A stretch of 64,000 nucleotides of DNA from Streptomyces sp. SCSIO 30461. GTDB lineage: Bacteria > Actinomycetota > Actinomycetes > Streptomycetales > Streptomycetaceae. Where the stretch lies: assembly GCF_037023745.1 (NCBI RefSeq), contig NZ_CP146101.1, positions 3,278,001 through 3,342,000 of the forward strand, read 5' to 3'. Of the stretch, positions 1 to 8,193 are shown one piece after another; position 1 is the stretch's first letter; every line of letters begins with the position of its first letter. The notes below the pieces were generated by a model, which did no database searches, was not told the origin of the DNA, and worked only from the letters and a program-made list of their open reading frames with translations. The translations under genes were made by a program, and so were the position numbers.

Positions 1-1
1 T

Positions 2-3000
2 CCGCCTGGCTCGGCCAATGACGTGGCGACCTTCCTGCGCTTCGGGGGCTTCGCGACAAAGGCACCGGCGCCGGACTCGATGGAGCACCGCACCGAGGTC
101 GAGGCGCTGAAGGCGGCCTGGGCGAGCTGCGACAGCGACAACCCGATCGACCACTACCGCGCGCTGACCGGCGCCGTGGTCGATGCGCACACCGAGTGGG
201 AGGCGGAGTACGCCTCGCAGAGCAAGCAGCGCAAGGACATCGTCGCTGCCGAGACTGCCGCGTCCAAGGAGGTGCGCACCGCCACCGAAGCCATGGTGGA
301 GGCGATCCGGCAGGCATGGCAGGCCGACCAGATCCTGTTCTTCCAGAAGTATTGGGCGGGCCAGAAGGACAGCATCCTCAAGCCGAAGCCCGCCGTGTTC
401 ACCCGGGCCGCGAAGGACCTCGACGCGGCGCGCAAGGCAGCGGCGGCTCAGGTTCCGATCGCGGACAAGGCCGTCGCGGCTGCCAAGGCGGCATCTGAGA
501 AGGCCGTCGCTGCACGGAACGCCGCGTGGGCCATCGCGGACGCGGCCAAGACGCCGCGCGGCCGTGGCCTGGTGTACGCCCAGCAGTCGGTGCAGGTGGC
601 CAAGGCTTCGTATGCGGCCGCCCAGGCAGCGTCGAAGACCGCCCTCACCGCGTCGAACGCCGCGAAGGCGACCGCCGGCGACAGCCAGGCGCTGCTGGCG
701 CTCGCCAAGACGCAGTCGCACGCACTGCAGACCGAGTTCCGCAAGGCTGCCGCGCAGGAGGCGGCGGCACAGGCCAAGGCTGCGGCTGACGCGGCGGACA
801 TGCAGGCCAAGGAAGCCGCGGACAACGCCATCAAGGCGAAGAACGCGCAGGCGACCGCGGAGAAGGAGGAAGCCACCGCCCGCACCCAGGCCGGCAAGGC
901 CAGGGAGTTGCGTGGAGTCGCCGAGGCCGAGCGGGACAAGGCCGCGGCGGCGCGCAAGGACGCTGCGCGGGAGCGTGGGAAGGCGCAGGCCGCGGAGGCG
1001 CGCGCCCAGGCGGAGCGGGTGAATGCCTCGACAGCGATGTTGACTGCCACATCCGCCGAATCCACGGCCGCGACGAAGCACGCGGCCGCGAAGGACGCGG
1101 AGGCGCGTGCCGCTCAGGCACGCGATGAGGCGGTCCGGGCGGAGCGTGAGGAGCGAGCCGCAGCCGCGCGTGCTGCGGCCTTCGAGGCCGCTGCTGCCGC
1201 CGTGGACGGATCCGACGCCGCTGCCGAAACCCGGCAAGCGGCGGCTGAGGCCCGGACCGCGGCCGGAGAGGCCACTGTCGCGGCAAAGGCTGCACGTACC
1301 GCAGCCAACGAGGCCGGCAGCGCCGCTGTCGCGGCTCGTGCAGCGGCGACGCGTGCGAAGGCAGCGGCAAGCAGGTCACGTGCCGCCGCAGACGGAGCCT
1401 GGTCCGCAGCATTGGCCACAAGTGCCGCCGCGGCCAATGCGCACGCTGCCGCAGCCGAGGCGATCGATGCCTCTGCCGCCGCCGCGCGGAACGTGAGAAA
1501 TGCCGAGGCCGAGGCCAAGAAGGCGGCCGTGGCCGCCGTCACAGCCCAGACTCGGGCTGCCGAGGCCAGGGATGAGGCGCGTAAGACTCGCGCGTGGGCA
1601 GCCGTCACAGCAGGCCACGCCATGGCCACCGCCCAGTTCGCGGTCGCTGCCCGGGATGCGGCAAAGCAGGTGACGATCTCTGCGGACAAGGCCATCGCCC
1701 TCGGTAGCCCCTATCGCGAAAGCGATGTTTCCGCCGCGTTCGCCGTACTCGTCGGCCAGGCGTCCAAGACGCTCGCCGAACAGCAGGCCGCCGCTGCCGA
1801 AGCCAAGGCCAAGGAGGCGACGAAGGCCGCTGCTGACGCCAAGGCGCTGGCCGACAAGGCCACCGCAAGTGCGAAGGCGGCCACTCTGGCCGCAGCCGCG
1901 GCAGCCGCGGATGCCGCACGCGCGGCCGAAGCGGTCAAACGGGCCAAGGCCTCCGCCGCCGAGGCGGCGAAAGCGGCCGAGGCCGCAAAGAAGGCCGACG
2001 CCAGAGCCGCCGAGTGGAGCAGGCAGGCAGGTGAGGACGCCTTCGCGGCCGACTCCGCCGCAAGCGCCGCCGAAAGCGAATCCGCCGCTGCCGACAGCGA
2101 GGCCACGGACGCCGAACGGGACGCGGGCAGTGCACGCAGTGCCGCCGCGTCGGCGGAGAGCGACGCCACCACTGCCCGACACAGCGCCGACCGCTCGGAA
2201 GGGTACGCGATCGCGGCCGAGGACGCGGCACGGAACGCCGATGCCTCAGCGAAGGAGGCCGACCAGGCCGCCGAACGCGCCGAGGAGGCCGAGCGCGAGA
2301 GGCAGCGCAAGGAACTGGCCGAGGCCGCCAAGAAGAACTCGAAGTACACCGATCCGCAACCCGGCGGCGGAGAACCCGGCAGCGGCGCGGAGGCCCTGGA
2401 CGCACTGGTCCTGCGGATGGCCACCGAGTACGCCCTGGAGCAGGCCGGGCTGAGCCAGGAGGAACTGGCGCTGGCCCGGGAGCTCTCCGGCCAGGATCTC
2501 CTGGACTACCTGAAGGACAACGGCGCCGAGATCCTGGTGGAGTTGTTCGCAGAGGACATCAAGGAGTGCATCGACGACCCCGACATCGGGATCTGCATCT
2601 GGGCCATCGTCCAGAACGCGGGCCCGGTCAAGCTGGCGAAGATCGGGAGCAAGCTGCCGAGAATCGGCAAGGCCATCTGGGGCATCAAGGGGTTCCTGGA
2701 GAAGGTCGACAAGGCCCGCAAGAACGTCGACGCCGTCACCGAGAAGGCTGAGGACGCCAAGAAGCAACTGGACCGACTCGGCCTCAGCTGTGACCGGGAC
2801 TCCGGCGGCACCAAGCCTGGCCGGCAGTCGAAGGCGTCGGCAGTCCAGCGGTCAGCCGCGGCCTCCGGCGACAAGCCGAAGCCGGACACGGACTGCACGT
2901 TCCCCATCTACCGGACCCCGAAGACCGTGGACGTGGCCTACGAGAAGGCCCACGGCCCGAACCCGGCCCGGGCGGCGGAGGACGGCAGCAACGGCAAGGT

Positions 3001-3235
3001 GTACTTCGGCGAACAGAGCGTCGCCGCCGAGTACTGGGGACGTGGCACGTACGCCAACGGCATGCTGAGGTACGACATGGACATGAAGTTCCTGGTGCAG
3101 TTCGCCAAGGCTGCCAAGCGCTACGACTGGAAGGGGCCGAATGGAACCCCCAGAATCGAGTGGGAGATCGACTACAGCAGGCTGGCCGAGTTCAACTCCC
3201 TGACAGTTGACCGAACCTGGATACTCAAGCCGTGA
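2..3235 (+). CDS. Giant Ala-rich coiled-coil protein with C-terminal toxin-like domain (5' end outside window)
   Basis: The reading frame is open to the left edge, so the true start is probably outside the window; the first in-window start codon is GTG at 23, giving 1,070 residues. From about residue 80 to 790 it is almost purely Ala/Lys/Glu/Arg helical sequence, as expected of a long coiled coil. A hydrophobic, less repetitive stretch follows (about 800-920), then a compact C-terminal domain (about 955-1070) that does not resemble the rest. That domain contains YRT, a YFGEQSVAAEYW block and RIEWEID. The R...YFGE...ExE order is reminiscent of ADP-ribosyltransferase-type toxins, but this is inference. 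The architecture (long delivery stalk plus swapped C-terminal tip) and the overlapping small gene fit a polymorphic toxin. No signal peptide can be judged because the N-terminus is missing. Confidence 0.75.
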   Translation, partial: PPGSANDVATFLRFGGFATKAPAPDSMEHRTEVEALKAAWASCDSDNPIDHYRALTGAVVDAHTEWEAEYASQSKQRKDIVAAETAASKEVRTATEAMVEAIRQAWQADQILFFQKYWAGQKDSILKPKPAVFTRAAKDLDAARKAAAAQVPIADKAVAAAKAASEKAVAARNAAWAIADAAKTPRGRGLVYAQQSVQVAKASYAAAQAASKTALTASNAAKATAGDSQALLALAKTQSHALQTEFRKAAAQEAAAQAKAAADAADMQAKEAADNAIKAKNAQATAEKEEATARTQAGKARELRGVAEAERDKAAAARKDAARERGKAQAAEARAQAERVNASTAMLTATSAESTAATKHAAAKDAEARAAQARDEAVRAEREERAAAARAAAFEAAAAAVDGSDAAAETRQAAAEARTAAGEATVAAKAARTAANEAGSAAVAARAAATRAKAAASRSRAAADGAWSAALATSAAAANAHAAAAEAIDASAAAARNVRNAEAEAKKAAVAAVTAQTRAAEARDEARKTRAWAAVTAGHAMATAQFAVAARDAAKQVTISADKAIALGSPYRESDVSAAFAVLVGQASKTLAEQQAAAAEAKAKEATKAAADAKALADKATASAKAATLAAAAAAADAARAAEAVKRAKASAAEAAKAAEAAKKADARAAEWSRQAGEDAFAADSAASAAESESAAADSEATDAERDAGSARSAAASAESDATTARHSADRSEGYAIAAEDAARNADASAKEADQAAERAEEAERERQRKELAEAAKKNSKYTDPQPGGGEPGSGAEALDALVLRMATEYALEQAGLSQEELALARELSGQDLLDYLKDNGAEILVELFAEDIKECIDDPDIGICIWAIVQNAGPVKLAKIGSKLPRIGKAIWGIKGFLEKVDKARKNVDAVTEKAEDAKKQLDRLGLSCDRDSGGTKPGRQSKASAVQRSAAASGDKPKPDTDCTFPIYRTPKTVDVAYEKAHGPNPARAAEDGSNGKVYFGEQSVAAEYWGRGTYANGMLRYDMDMKFLVQFAKAAKRYDWKGPNGTPRIEWEIDYSRLAEFNSLTVDRTWILKP

Positions 3236-3249
3236 GGAGGCCGAACGAC

Positions 3250-3513
3250 ATGCCTTCGACACTCCATCGCGAATACGACGTCCGGGTCGTCGCGGTACGC
3301 CCCTGGGGACTGGATGTGGTGCTCCCTGACGGCACCGCGGGGCTGATCGACAACACGAAGGACCCCCGCTGGCCGGACAATGACCAGGAAGCGGCCGTCG
3401 GAACGGTGCTCCGCGCCGTGGTCCTGGACGACGAGCGCAGCCCCGTTCGGATGAGTGCCCTGGACGATGATCGCGCCATCGCCCGCTCTCTCAGGGAAGC
3501 CGCCGGCAGCTAG
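3250..3513 (+). CDS. Small S1/OB-like protein, candidate immunity partner
   Basis: 87 residues from ATG 3250, chosen because a strong GAGGAGG Shine-Dalgarno lies at 3234-3240, on top of the stop codon of the upstream gene. An in-frame GTG at 3232 would overlap that stop (GTGA) and add six residues. The sequence reads like a single S1/OB beta-barrel: VRVVAVRPWGLDVVL, then DGTAGLID, then VGTVLRAVVLDDERSPVRMSAL. S1 domains normally bind RNA. Direct coupling to a gene with a variable toxin-like tip suggests an immunity or antitoxin role, which is inference from position. A housekeeping S1-like function cannot be excluded. Confidence 0.7.
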   Translation: MPSTLHREYDVRVVAVRPWGLDVVLPDGTAGLIDNTKDPRWPDNDQEAAVGTVLRAVVLDDERSPVRMSALDDDRAIARSLREAAGS

Positions 3514-3697
3514 TGCCGCATCAGCCGGCGTTTACCCCGTCGCGACGCCCGGCGCGACACCTCGCGGCGTTGCCGAATCGACCGAGTAGATCCACTACGA
3601 GGCCGATCCGGCGCCTTGCGATGCGCCGCACCGAGTGCCGTTCCTTGACGGGCAAACCTTGACCGACGCGCTAGTGCCGCGGCAGCCGGCGTTCGCC
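3510..3697. repeat. MITE-like element bounded by 27-bp direct repeats
   Basis: A 27-bp sequence beginning CTAGTGCCGC occurs at 3510-3536 and again, with three mismatches, at 3671-3697. Between the copies is a GC-rich core (about 3540-3645) alignable by eye with the core of the element at 24385-24562: both contain GCGACGCC(C/T)GGC, GCGTTG, TCCA(C/G)TACGAGG and CGCCTTGCGAT in the same order. No gene fits the stretch 3514-3908 apart from this element and the terminator at 3806-3844. Confidence 0.5.
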
Positions 3698-3805
3698 GCC
3701 TCCCGGTGGTGTCACGGTCGCCACCCCAGGCGGTCGACGACCGTGACGCCCGGGTCAGTGGTGGTGGTCGACCTGTTGTGTCATTCGCACTGATCCAGTC
3801 GCCAG

Positions 3806-3844
3806 GATCGGGGCCGCAGCACCCGCGGTGCTGCGGCCCCGATC
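3806..3844 (-). terminator. Perfect 18-bp stem terminator
   Basis: Arms 3806-3823 and 3827-3844 are perfectly complementary over 18 bp with a 3-nt CGC loop. It lies 65 bp beyond the stop of the SbnA-like gene, which reads leftwards, and is its likely terminator. There is no U-tract, as is usual in Streptomyces. Confidence 0.75.
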
Positions 3845-3908
3845 GGTGATTTCTCGGGGGTGCGGATCACCAGCGGCGGAGGGGACGCGAAAGGAGGGAG
3901 CGCCGTTC

Positions 3909-4895
3909 TCAGGCTGCCCGGAGTGCGGCGGTCGCGTGCTCCGAAGCCGGCACATCGTCTCCGTAGAGGTCGTGCACCCAGTTGGTCTGGTAGATCGTCT
4001 CCAGATACCGCTCGCCCAGGTCGGGGGCGATGGCCACCGCTGTCAGATCCTGGTGGCCGTGCCGTTCGAGCCAGCTGACGGCACCGCTCACCACGGTGCC
4101 GGTCGAGCCGCCGAACAGGAATCCGCGGCGGGCAAGCCGGTGGCAGGCGCGAATGGTGTCGGCTTCTTTGACGCTCACCACGTCGTCCACCAGGGATTCG
4201 TCCAACAGGGGCGGCCGCATGCTGGTGCCGAGACCGGGGATCATCCGCCGGCCCGGGCGGCCACCGAAGGTCACCGAGCCGGCGGTGTCGACCGCCACCA
4301 CGCGTACCGGACGGTGCCACTGCCGGAAGTAGCGGGCGCAGCCCATGAGGGTGCCGGTGGTACCGGCTCCGACGAACAGCACATCCAGATCCGGGAACTG
4401 CTGTGCGATGGCGGGTGCGGTCCTGCGGTAGTGCGCGATCCCGTTGTGGGGATTGGCGTACTGGTTGAGCCACACGCAGCGGTCGTCCGACGCACAAAGC
4501 GCGCGTACACGGGCGATGCGCGCACCGAGCAGACCACCCACGTCGGCGGGCTTCGAGATCACATGGACCTCGCTGCCCAGCGCTTCCATGAGAAGCCGCG
4601 TGGACGGATTGCAGCGGGAGTCCGTCACGCAGACGAACCGGTATCCCTTGCCGGCCGCGATCATGCTCAGCGCCACGCCGAGATTCCCGGACGAGGACTC
4701 GACGATGACCGAATCCGCCGTGAGCAGACCGTCACGCTCGGCAGCTTCGACCATTTCGGTGGCGGCTTTGAGTTTGATCGAGCCGGCGAAATTGAATCCC
4801 TCGCACTTGAGAAACAGAGGGTGGCCGAAGATCCCTTCGAGGCCGACGTAGAGCTCTTCCTCGTTGAACTCCTGCGGAACGGATATGACGGGCAT
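3909..4895 (-). CDS. SbnA-like PLP-dependent synthase (cysteine synthase fold)
   Basis: 328 residues from ATG 4895, which has an AGGAGG ribosome site just upstream; in-frame starts further out (to 5033) lack one. It is a fold-type II PLP enzyme. GSIK supplies the likely Schiff-base lysine, SSSGNLGVAL is the substrate/asparagine loop, and GAGTTGTLMG and FGGSTG bind phosphate and cofactor. The block GSVTFGGRPGRRMIPGLGTS resembles SbnA, which joins O-phosphoserine and glutamate to give N-(2-amino-2-carboxyethyl)-glutamate, the first step to 2,3-diaminopropionate. The dehydrogenase partner SbnB is not in the window, so product and pathway are open. The gene stands alone, convergent with the toxin locus and followed by a strong terminator. 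A cysteine or cystathionine synthase relative is the alternative. Confidence 0.8.
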   Translation of the reverse strand: MPVISVPQEFNEEELYVGLEGIFGHPLFLKCEGFNFAGSIKLKAATEMVEAAERDGLLTADSVIVESSSGNLGVALSMIAAGKGYRFVCVTDSRCNPSTRLLMEALGSEVHVISKPADVGGLLGARIARVRALCASDDRCVWLNQYANPHNGIAHYRRTAPAIAQQFPDLDVLFVGAGTTGTLMGCARYFRQWHRPVRVVAVDTAGSVTFGGRPGRRMIPGLGTSMRPPLLDESLVDDVVSVKEADTIRACHRLARRGFLFGGSTGTVVSGAVSWLERHGHQDLTAVAIAPDLGERYLETIYQTNWVHDLYGDDVPASEHATAALRAA

Positions 4896-5225
4896 GGTCG
4901 CCTCCTCCTGAGTGGCATGTCCAGCAGGCCCGCTCGGGGGTGCCGCCGTCATGTCACAGGGATTCGGGACTTGACATCGGGCAGGTGCTGTGACGGGGAA
5001 GTCGGACCGGGTTGACTGCACGGGTCCCGCCATTTCGTACGCGCGTGCCCCGTAAGAGTCCTGAGCTCGTACGGGGCACGCGCACGTCGGCTGTCGAAGC
5101 CGTGGCGGTGGGGGACAGCAGCCCTTGGGCGACGCTGACCGCGCTCCACACCGCGGCGACGGTCTTCGGAGCCGATGATGATGACGTCGCGTATGCCGTC
5201 GTTGGTGGTCGTGTCGGTCGCGGTG

Positions 5226-5645
5226 TCAGCCCTGCTTCTTGGCGTCGATCTCGGCGATCAGGCCCTCGATGAGGGCCTTGATCTCGTCGCGGATGGGGCG
5301 GACGGCTTCGACGCCCTGGCCGGCCGGGTCCTCGAGCTGCCAGTCGAGGTAGGTCTTGCCGGGGAAGTACGGGCAGGCGTCGCCGCAGCCCATGGTGATG
5401 ATGTAGTCCGATGCCCGGGCGGCCTCGGGCGTCAGCACCTTCGGGGTCTGGTCGGAGATGTCGATGCCCAGCTCGGCCATGGCGGCCACCGCGGAGGGGT
5501 TGATCTGGTCGCCGGGCATGGAGCCGGCGGAGCGGACCTCGACGCGGTCCCCGGCGAGATGGCGCAGGAACCCTGCGGCCATCTGGGAGCGGCCGGCGTT
5601 GTGGATGCAGACGAACAAGACGGACGCGGCGGGCGTGGAGGGCAT
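5226..5645 (-). CDS. arsC: Arsenate reductase ArsC (low-molecular-weight phosphatase fold)
   Basis: 139 residues, full length for the family. The N-terminal P-loop CIHNAGRSQ holds the nucleophile Cys and Arg of the CX5R motif. ITMGCGDACPYFPG carries the two resolving cysteines and is followed by YLDW and IRDEI, typical of actinobacterial arsenate reductases coupled to thioredoxin or mycothiol. It reduces arsenate to arsenite in the cytoplasm. The start ATG 5645 has an AAGGAAGA ribosome site. It lies in an ars island, downstream of a truncated second copy. No ArsB or Acr3 pump is visible, so arsenite probably leaves through the aquaporin encoded at 6331-7116. Confidence 0.95.
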   Translation of the reverse strand: MPSTPAASVLFVCIHNAGRSQMAAGFLRHLAGDRVEVRSAGSMPGDQINPSAVAAMAELGIDISDQTPKVLTPEAARASDYIITMGCGDACPYFPGKTYLDWQLEDPAGQGVEAVRPIRDEIKALIEGLIAEIDAKKQG

Positions 5646-5689
5646 CGTTCTTCCTTGAGGGTCAGGGCGCTGCGGGTCGGGCGGTAGGG

Positions 5690-5935
5690 TCAGGTGCCGA
5701 GTTCGGTGAGGAGTTCGGTGATGCGGGTGTCGCGTACCGGTGCGATCGGGACGCCGTCGGGGTCGGGCGCGGGCCAGTCGAGGTAGCGGCGGCCCGGAAC
5801 GACCGGGCAGGCGCCGCCGCAGCCCATCGTGATGACGACGTCGGCGGCCTCGGCGGTCGGCGGCTTGGGGTGGGCGCCGCCCGGGTCCACCCCGGCCTCG
5901 GTCAGGGCCTGCGCGAAGAACGGCTCGACCTGGTG
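5690..5935 (-). pseudogene. Decapitated second arsC
   Basis: The frame encodes the C-terminal two thirds of an ArsC: VEPFFAQALTEAG, then ADVVITMGCGGACP, then RRYLDW. It is blocked at its 5' side by an in-frame TGA (5936-5938), and the CX5R nucleophile loop and first beta-strand are absent. A GTG at 5890 could start a 66-residue product, but it would lack the catalytic Cys. The break sits at the divergent promoter of arsR, suggesting that a deletion or insertion joined this fragment to the regulator. Non-functional as a reductase; a residual thiol-binding role is only conceivable. Confidence 0.8.
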
Positions 5936-5945
5936 TCAGCCCCAG

Positions 5946-5963
5946 CTGATGTGACAGTATCAG
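5946..5963. promoter_or_regulatory. Candidate ArsR operator / arsR promoter
   Basis: CTGAT (5946-5950) and ATCAG (5959-5963) form an inverted repeat with an 8-bp spacer, ending 3 bp before the arsR start. A -10-like CAGTAT lies inside it, only 7 bp from the ATG, so the arsR mRNA may be leaderless. Position fits autorepression by ArsR; inference. Confidence 0.4.
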
Positions 5964-5966
5964 TCC

Positions 5967-6281
5967 ATGATGACGTCAGTCGACACTGATCTGATCCGGG
6001 TTCTGGCCGACCCGCTCAGGCTCAAGATCGTGACCCTCCTCGCCGAGGAAACGCTCTGCACCACGCATCTGGTCGAGGAGACCGGAGCGAAGCAGACGAA
6101 CCTCTCCAACCACATGAAGGTGCTGCGCGAGGCCGGGGTCGTGGAGACGGAGCCCTGTGGACGGTTCATCTACTACCGCCTGCGTCCGGAAGTCATCGAA
6201 GCCCTCGCCGGGCAGTTCGCCGACCTCGCCCGGACCGCGCGAGCCACGGCCGAAGCGAACCTCAAGCGGTCGTGCCCGTAG
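5967..6281 (+). CDS. arsR: ArsR/SmtB-family metalloregulator
   Basis: 104 residues. A winged helix-turn-helix is clear: LADPLRLKIVTLLAEE, then TNLSNHMKVLREAGVVE as recognition helix, then GRFIYYRLRPE as wing. The canonical ELCVCDL metal loop is altered: only one Cys is present in ETLCTTHL, with another at EPCGRF, so arsenite sensing must use a different Cys pair than in ArsR of E. coli. ATG 5967 was chosen; an adjacent ATG at 5970 is equally possible. It heads the rightward aquaporin gene (50-bp gap) and diverges from the arsC fragments. Expected to repress both directions until arsenite binds. Confidence 0.9.
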   Translation: MMTSVDTDLIRVLADPLRLKIVTLLAEETLCTTHLVEETGAKQTNLSNHMKVLREAGVVETEPCGRFIYYRLRPEVIEALAGQFADLARTARATAEANLKRSCP

Positions 6282-6330
6282 GCCCTCGCGGTCTTGTCCG
6301 CCTGCCTCACCCGTCCGAGGAGAACCTGCC

Positions 6331-7116
6331 TTGACCGCCACCGAGCCCGCCGCGAGCGACGCCATGGCCCCCGCGGACACGGTGCCGCAGCCCGCTCCCG
6401 GCGCGACGCCGCCTCGCACCCCGCTCATCGCCCGCGCGGCCGCCGAACTGGTCGGCACCGCTGCCCTGGTCGCGATCGTGGTCGGTTCGGGCATCCAGGC
6501 CACCAAGCTCACCGACGACGTCGCCCTGCAGCTGCTGGCGAACTCCACCGCCACCGTCTTCGGCCTCGGCGTCCTGATCGCCCTATTCGGCCCGGTCTCC
6601 GGCGCCCATTTCAACCCCGCCGTCACCCTCGCCGAGTGGTGGTCCGCCCGCCGCGGCGGCGCCGGGGTGACCGTCCGTGAGCTAGCCGTCTATGTGCCCT
6701 CGCAGATCGTCGGTGCCATCGGCGGCGCGATCCTGGCCGACGCGATGTTCGGCGAGCCGCTGGTGAAGTGGTCCACCCACGACCGCTCCACCGGCAACCT
6801 CCTGCTCGGCGAGGTCGTGGCGACCGCGGGCCTGATCCTGATGATCTTCGGCCTCGCGCGCACCGACCGCCTTCGCTTCGCCCCCGTCGCGGTCGCCTCC
6901 TACATCGGCGCCGCCTACTGGTTCACCTCCTCCACCAGCTTCGCCAACCCTGCGGTCACCATCGGCCGCGCGTTCACCGACACGTTCGCGGGAATCGCCC
7001 CGGCCTCGGTGCCCGGCTTCATCGCCATGCAGTTGATCGGCGCCGTGATGGGCCTGGCCCTGGTCGCCGTGATCTTCATGCGCGGCAAGACCGATGCCGG
7101 AACGACCTCGGCATGA
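6331..7116 (+). CDS. MIP-family aquaporin, probable arsenite channel
   Basis: 261 residues from TTG 6331, chosen because a GAGGAG ribosome site precedes it and no membrane-protein homology lies upstream. About six hydrophobic segments are visible. Both pore half-helices are present: HFNPAVT (first NPA box) and FANPAVT (second). MIP channels conduct uncharged solutes, including As(OH)3. In some bacteria an aquaporin replaces ArsB, so that arsenate is reduced by ArsC and arsenite flows out by facilitated diffusion. Position directly after arsR supports that role. The Ala/Pro-rich N-terminal ~30 residues are likely cytoplasmic and unstructured. Confidence 0.9.
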   Translation: MTATEPAASDAMAPADTVPQPAPGATPPRTPLIARAAAELVGTAALVAIVVGSGIQATKLTDDVALQLLANSTATVFGLGVLIALFGPVSGAHFNPAVTLAEWWSARRGGAGVTVRELAVYVPSQIVGAIGGAILADAMFGEPLVKWSTHDRSTGNLLLGEVVATAGLILMIFGLARTDRLRFAPVAVASYIGAAYWFTSSTSFANPAVTIGRAFTDTFAGIAPASVPGFIAMQLIGAVMGLALVAVIFMRGKTDAGTTSA

Positions 7117-7199
7117 GCCGGAGCGCGGACGTGGTGGTGATCGGTGTCGGCCGACTCGCCCGCGACGCCGCCCGGCAAATCCGCGACCTGCTCACCTGA
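7113..7199 (+). pseudogene. 28-codon ORF, probable flavoprotein remnant
   Basis: ATG 7113 overlaps the aquaporin stop (ATGA), so it would be translated by coupling. The 28 codons begin MSRSADVVVIGVG, which looks like the first beta-strand and glycine turn of a Rossmann-type FAD oxidoreductase, but the gene stops after LARDAARQIRDLLT. Probably the scar of a flavin reductase or monooxygenase gene deleted from the ars operon; a genuine micro-protein is less likely. Confidence 0.4.
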
Positions 7200-7232
7200 C
7201 CCCCTTTCGGCAAGCCGGACCCTGCCCGATGT

Positions 7233-7721
7233 TCAGGGTGGGCTGCGGCGCTCCAGCAGCACGACATCGCGCCACACGCCGTGGTGTCGGCCGATGCGCT
7301 CGCGGGTGCCGATCACCCGGAACCCGGCCCGCGCGTGGACGGCCAGGCTGGCGGCGTTCTCGGGGAAGACCCCGGACTGGATCGTCCAGATCCCCGCCGC
7401 CTCGGTCGACTCCGTCAAGGCTGCCAGGAGCCGCCCGGCGACACCGCGACCGCGGGCGGCGGGGTGGACATACACGGAGTGCTCCACGACCCCTGCGTAC
7501 GCGCACCGGTCGGAAACGCGAGTGGCCGCGATCCAGCCCAGCAACTTCCCGTCGGCGTCGACGGCAGCGAACCGGTGCTCGGGCAACTTCGCCGCGTCGA
7601 ACTCGGCCCAGGTCGGGGCGGCGGTCTCGAAGGTGGCGTTGCCTTCGTCGATCCCGGCCTGGTAGATCGCCAGGACCTCGTCCGCGTACGCCCCGGTCAG
7701 ACCAGTGATGCGGATGGTCAT
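7233..7721 (-). CDS. GNAT acetyltransferase of the ArsN/Pat type
   Basis: 162 residues from ATG 7721, which overlaps the stop of the upstream arsR-type gene (ATGA), so the two are translationally coupled. The family is recognisable from IYQAGIDEGNATFET at the N-terminus, the acetyl-CoA loop VHPAARGRGVAGRLL, and the ending ENAASLAVHARAGFRVIGTRERIG. Relatives acetylate the amino group of phosphinothricin, and ArsN1 enzymes acetylate the organoarsenical antibiotic arsinothricin. Being in an ars operon under an arsenic-type regulator favours the latter. Which substrate it takes cannot be told from sequence. Confidence 0.85.
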   Translation of the reverse strand: MTIRITGLTGAYADEVLAIYQAGIDEGNATFETAAPTWAEFDAAKLPEHRFAAVDADGKLLGWIAATRVSDRCAYAGVVEHSVYVHPAARGRGVAGRLLAALTESTEAAGIWTIQSGVFPENAASLAVHARAGFRVIGTRERIGRHHGVWRDVVLLERRSPP

Positions 7722-8080
7722 GCGCCGGCCGCGCGGGTCAGGAGCCGGCCCATGGCGGCGAGCACGGACGGCTCGACGCGGTAATACACCCAGGTGCCGC
7801 GCCGTTCGGAGGACAGCAGTCCGGCTTCGCGGAGCTTTTTCAGGTGGTGGGAGACGGTGGGCTGGGAGACGCCGACGTCGGAGATGTCGCATACGCACGC
7901 CTCCCCGCCCTCGTGGGAGGCGACCAGGGAGAACAGGCGCAGCCGTACCGGGTCGCCGAGGGCCTTGAACATGACCGCGGTCCGCTCCGCCTCCTCGACC
8001 GTCAGCGGTCGTTCTGACAGCGGCGGGCAGCACGGTGCCACGGTTTCCGGCTCCGGCGACGGCAACACCTTCATCGTCAT
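7718..8080 (-). CDS. arsR: ArsR-family regulator with CxC arsenite site
   Basis: 120 residues from ATG 8080; an internal ATG at 8074 is the alternative. It carries the canonical arsenite-sensing motif EACVCDI at the start of the DNA-binding helix, then VSQPTVSHHLKKLREAGLL as recognition helix and TWVYYRV as wing. An extra vicinal pair APCCPP near the N-terminus may take part in metal binding. It is co-transcribed with the GNAT gene and divergent from the flavoprotein gene at 8194. It differs clearly from the regulator at 5967, so the island has two independently evolved sensors. Confidence 0.93.
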   Translation of the reverse strand: MTMKVLPSPEPETVAPCCPPLSERPLTVEEAERTAVMFKALGDPVRLRLFSLVASHEGGEACVCDISDVGVSQPTVSHHLKKLREAGLLSSERRGTWVYYRVEPSVLAAMGRLLTRAAGA

Positions 8081-8100
8081 GACCCCATCATCCCTGTAAC

Positions 8101-8133
8101 TTCGATGAATGTCTATGTTGACGAATATCGATA
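8101..8133. promoter_or_regulatory. Candidate ArsR operator between divergent genes
   Basis: An interrupted inverted repeat: TCGAT...GTC on the left (within 8101-8113) and GAC...ATCGA on the right (within 8120-8133), 6-bp spacer. It sits in the AT-richest part of the 113-bp divergent promoter between arsR (8080) and the flavoprotein gene (8194). Confidence 0.45.
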
Positions 8134-8193
8134 TGCGGTGCACGCTGGAACCCAGGACATCGACAACTGTCGAATCAACTGGGGAGCCTCGTC

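Noticed and set aside
3909..4895. SbnA-like enzyme as part of the peptide cluster
   Set aside because: 15 kb and several unrelated or decayed loci separate it from the cluster border; no SbnB partner. Kept only as a weak possibility.
3828..5015. 395-codon plus-strand frame
   Set aside because: Antisense of the SbnA-like gene.
5690..5935. A second functional arsenate reductase
   Set aside because: No CX5R nucleophile loop and an in-frame stop; scored as pseudogene.
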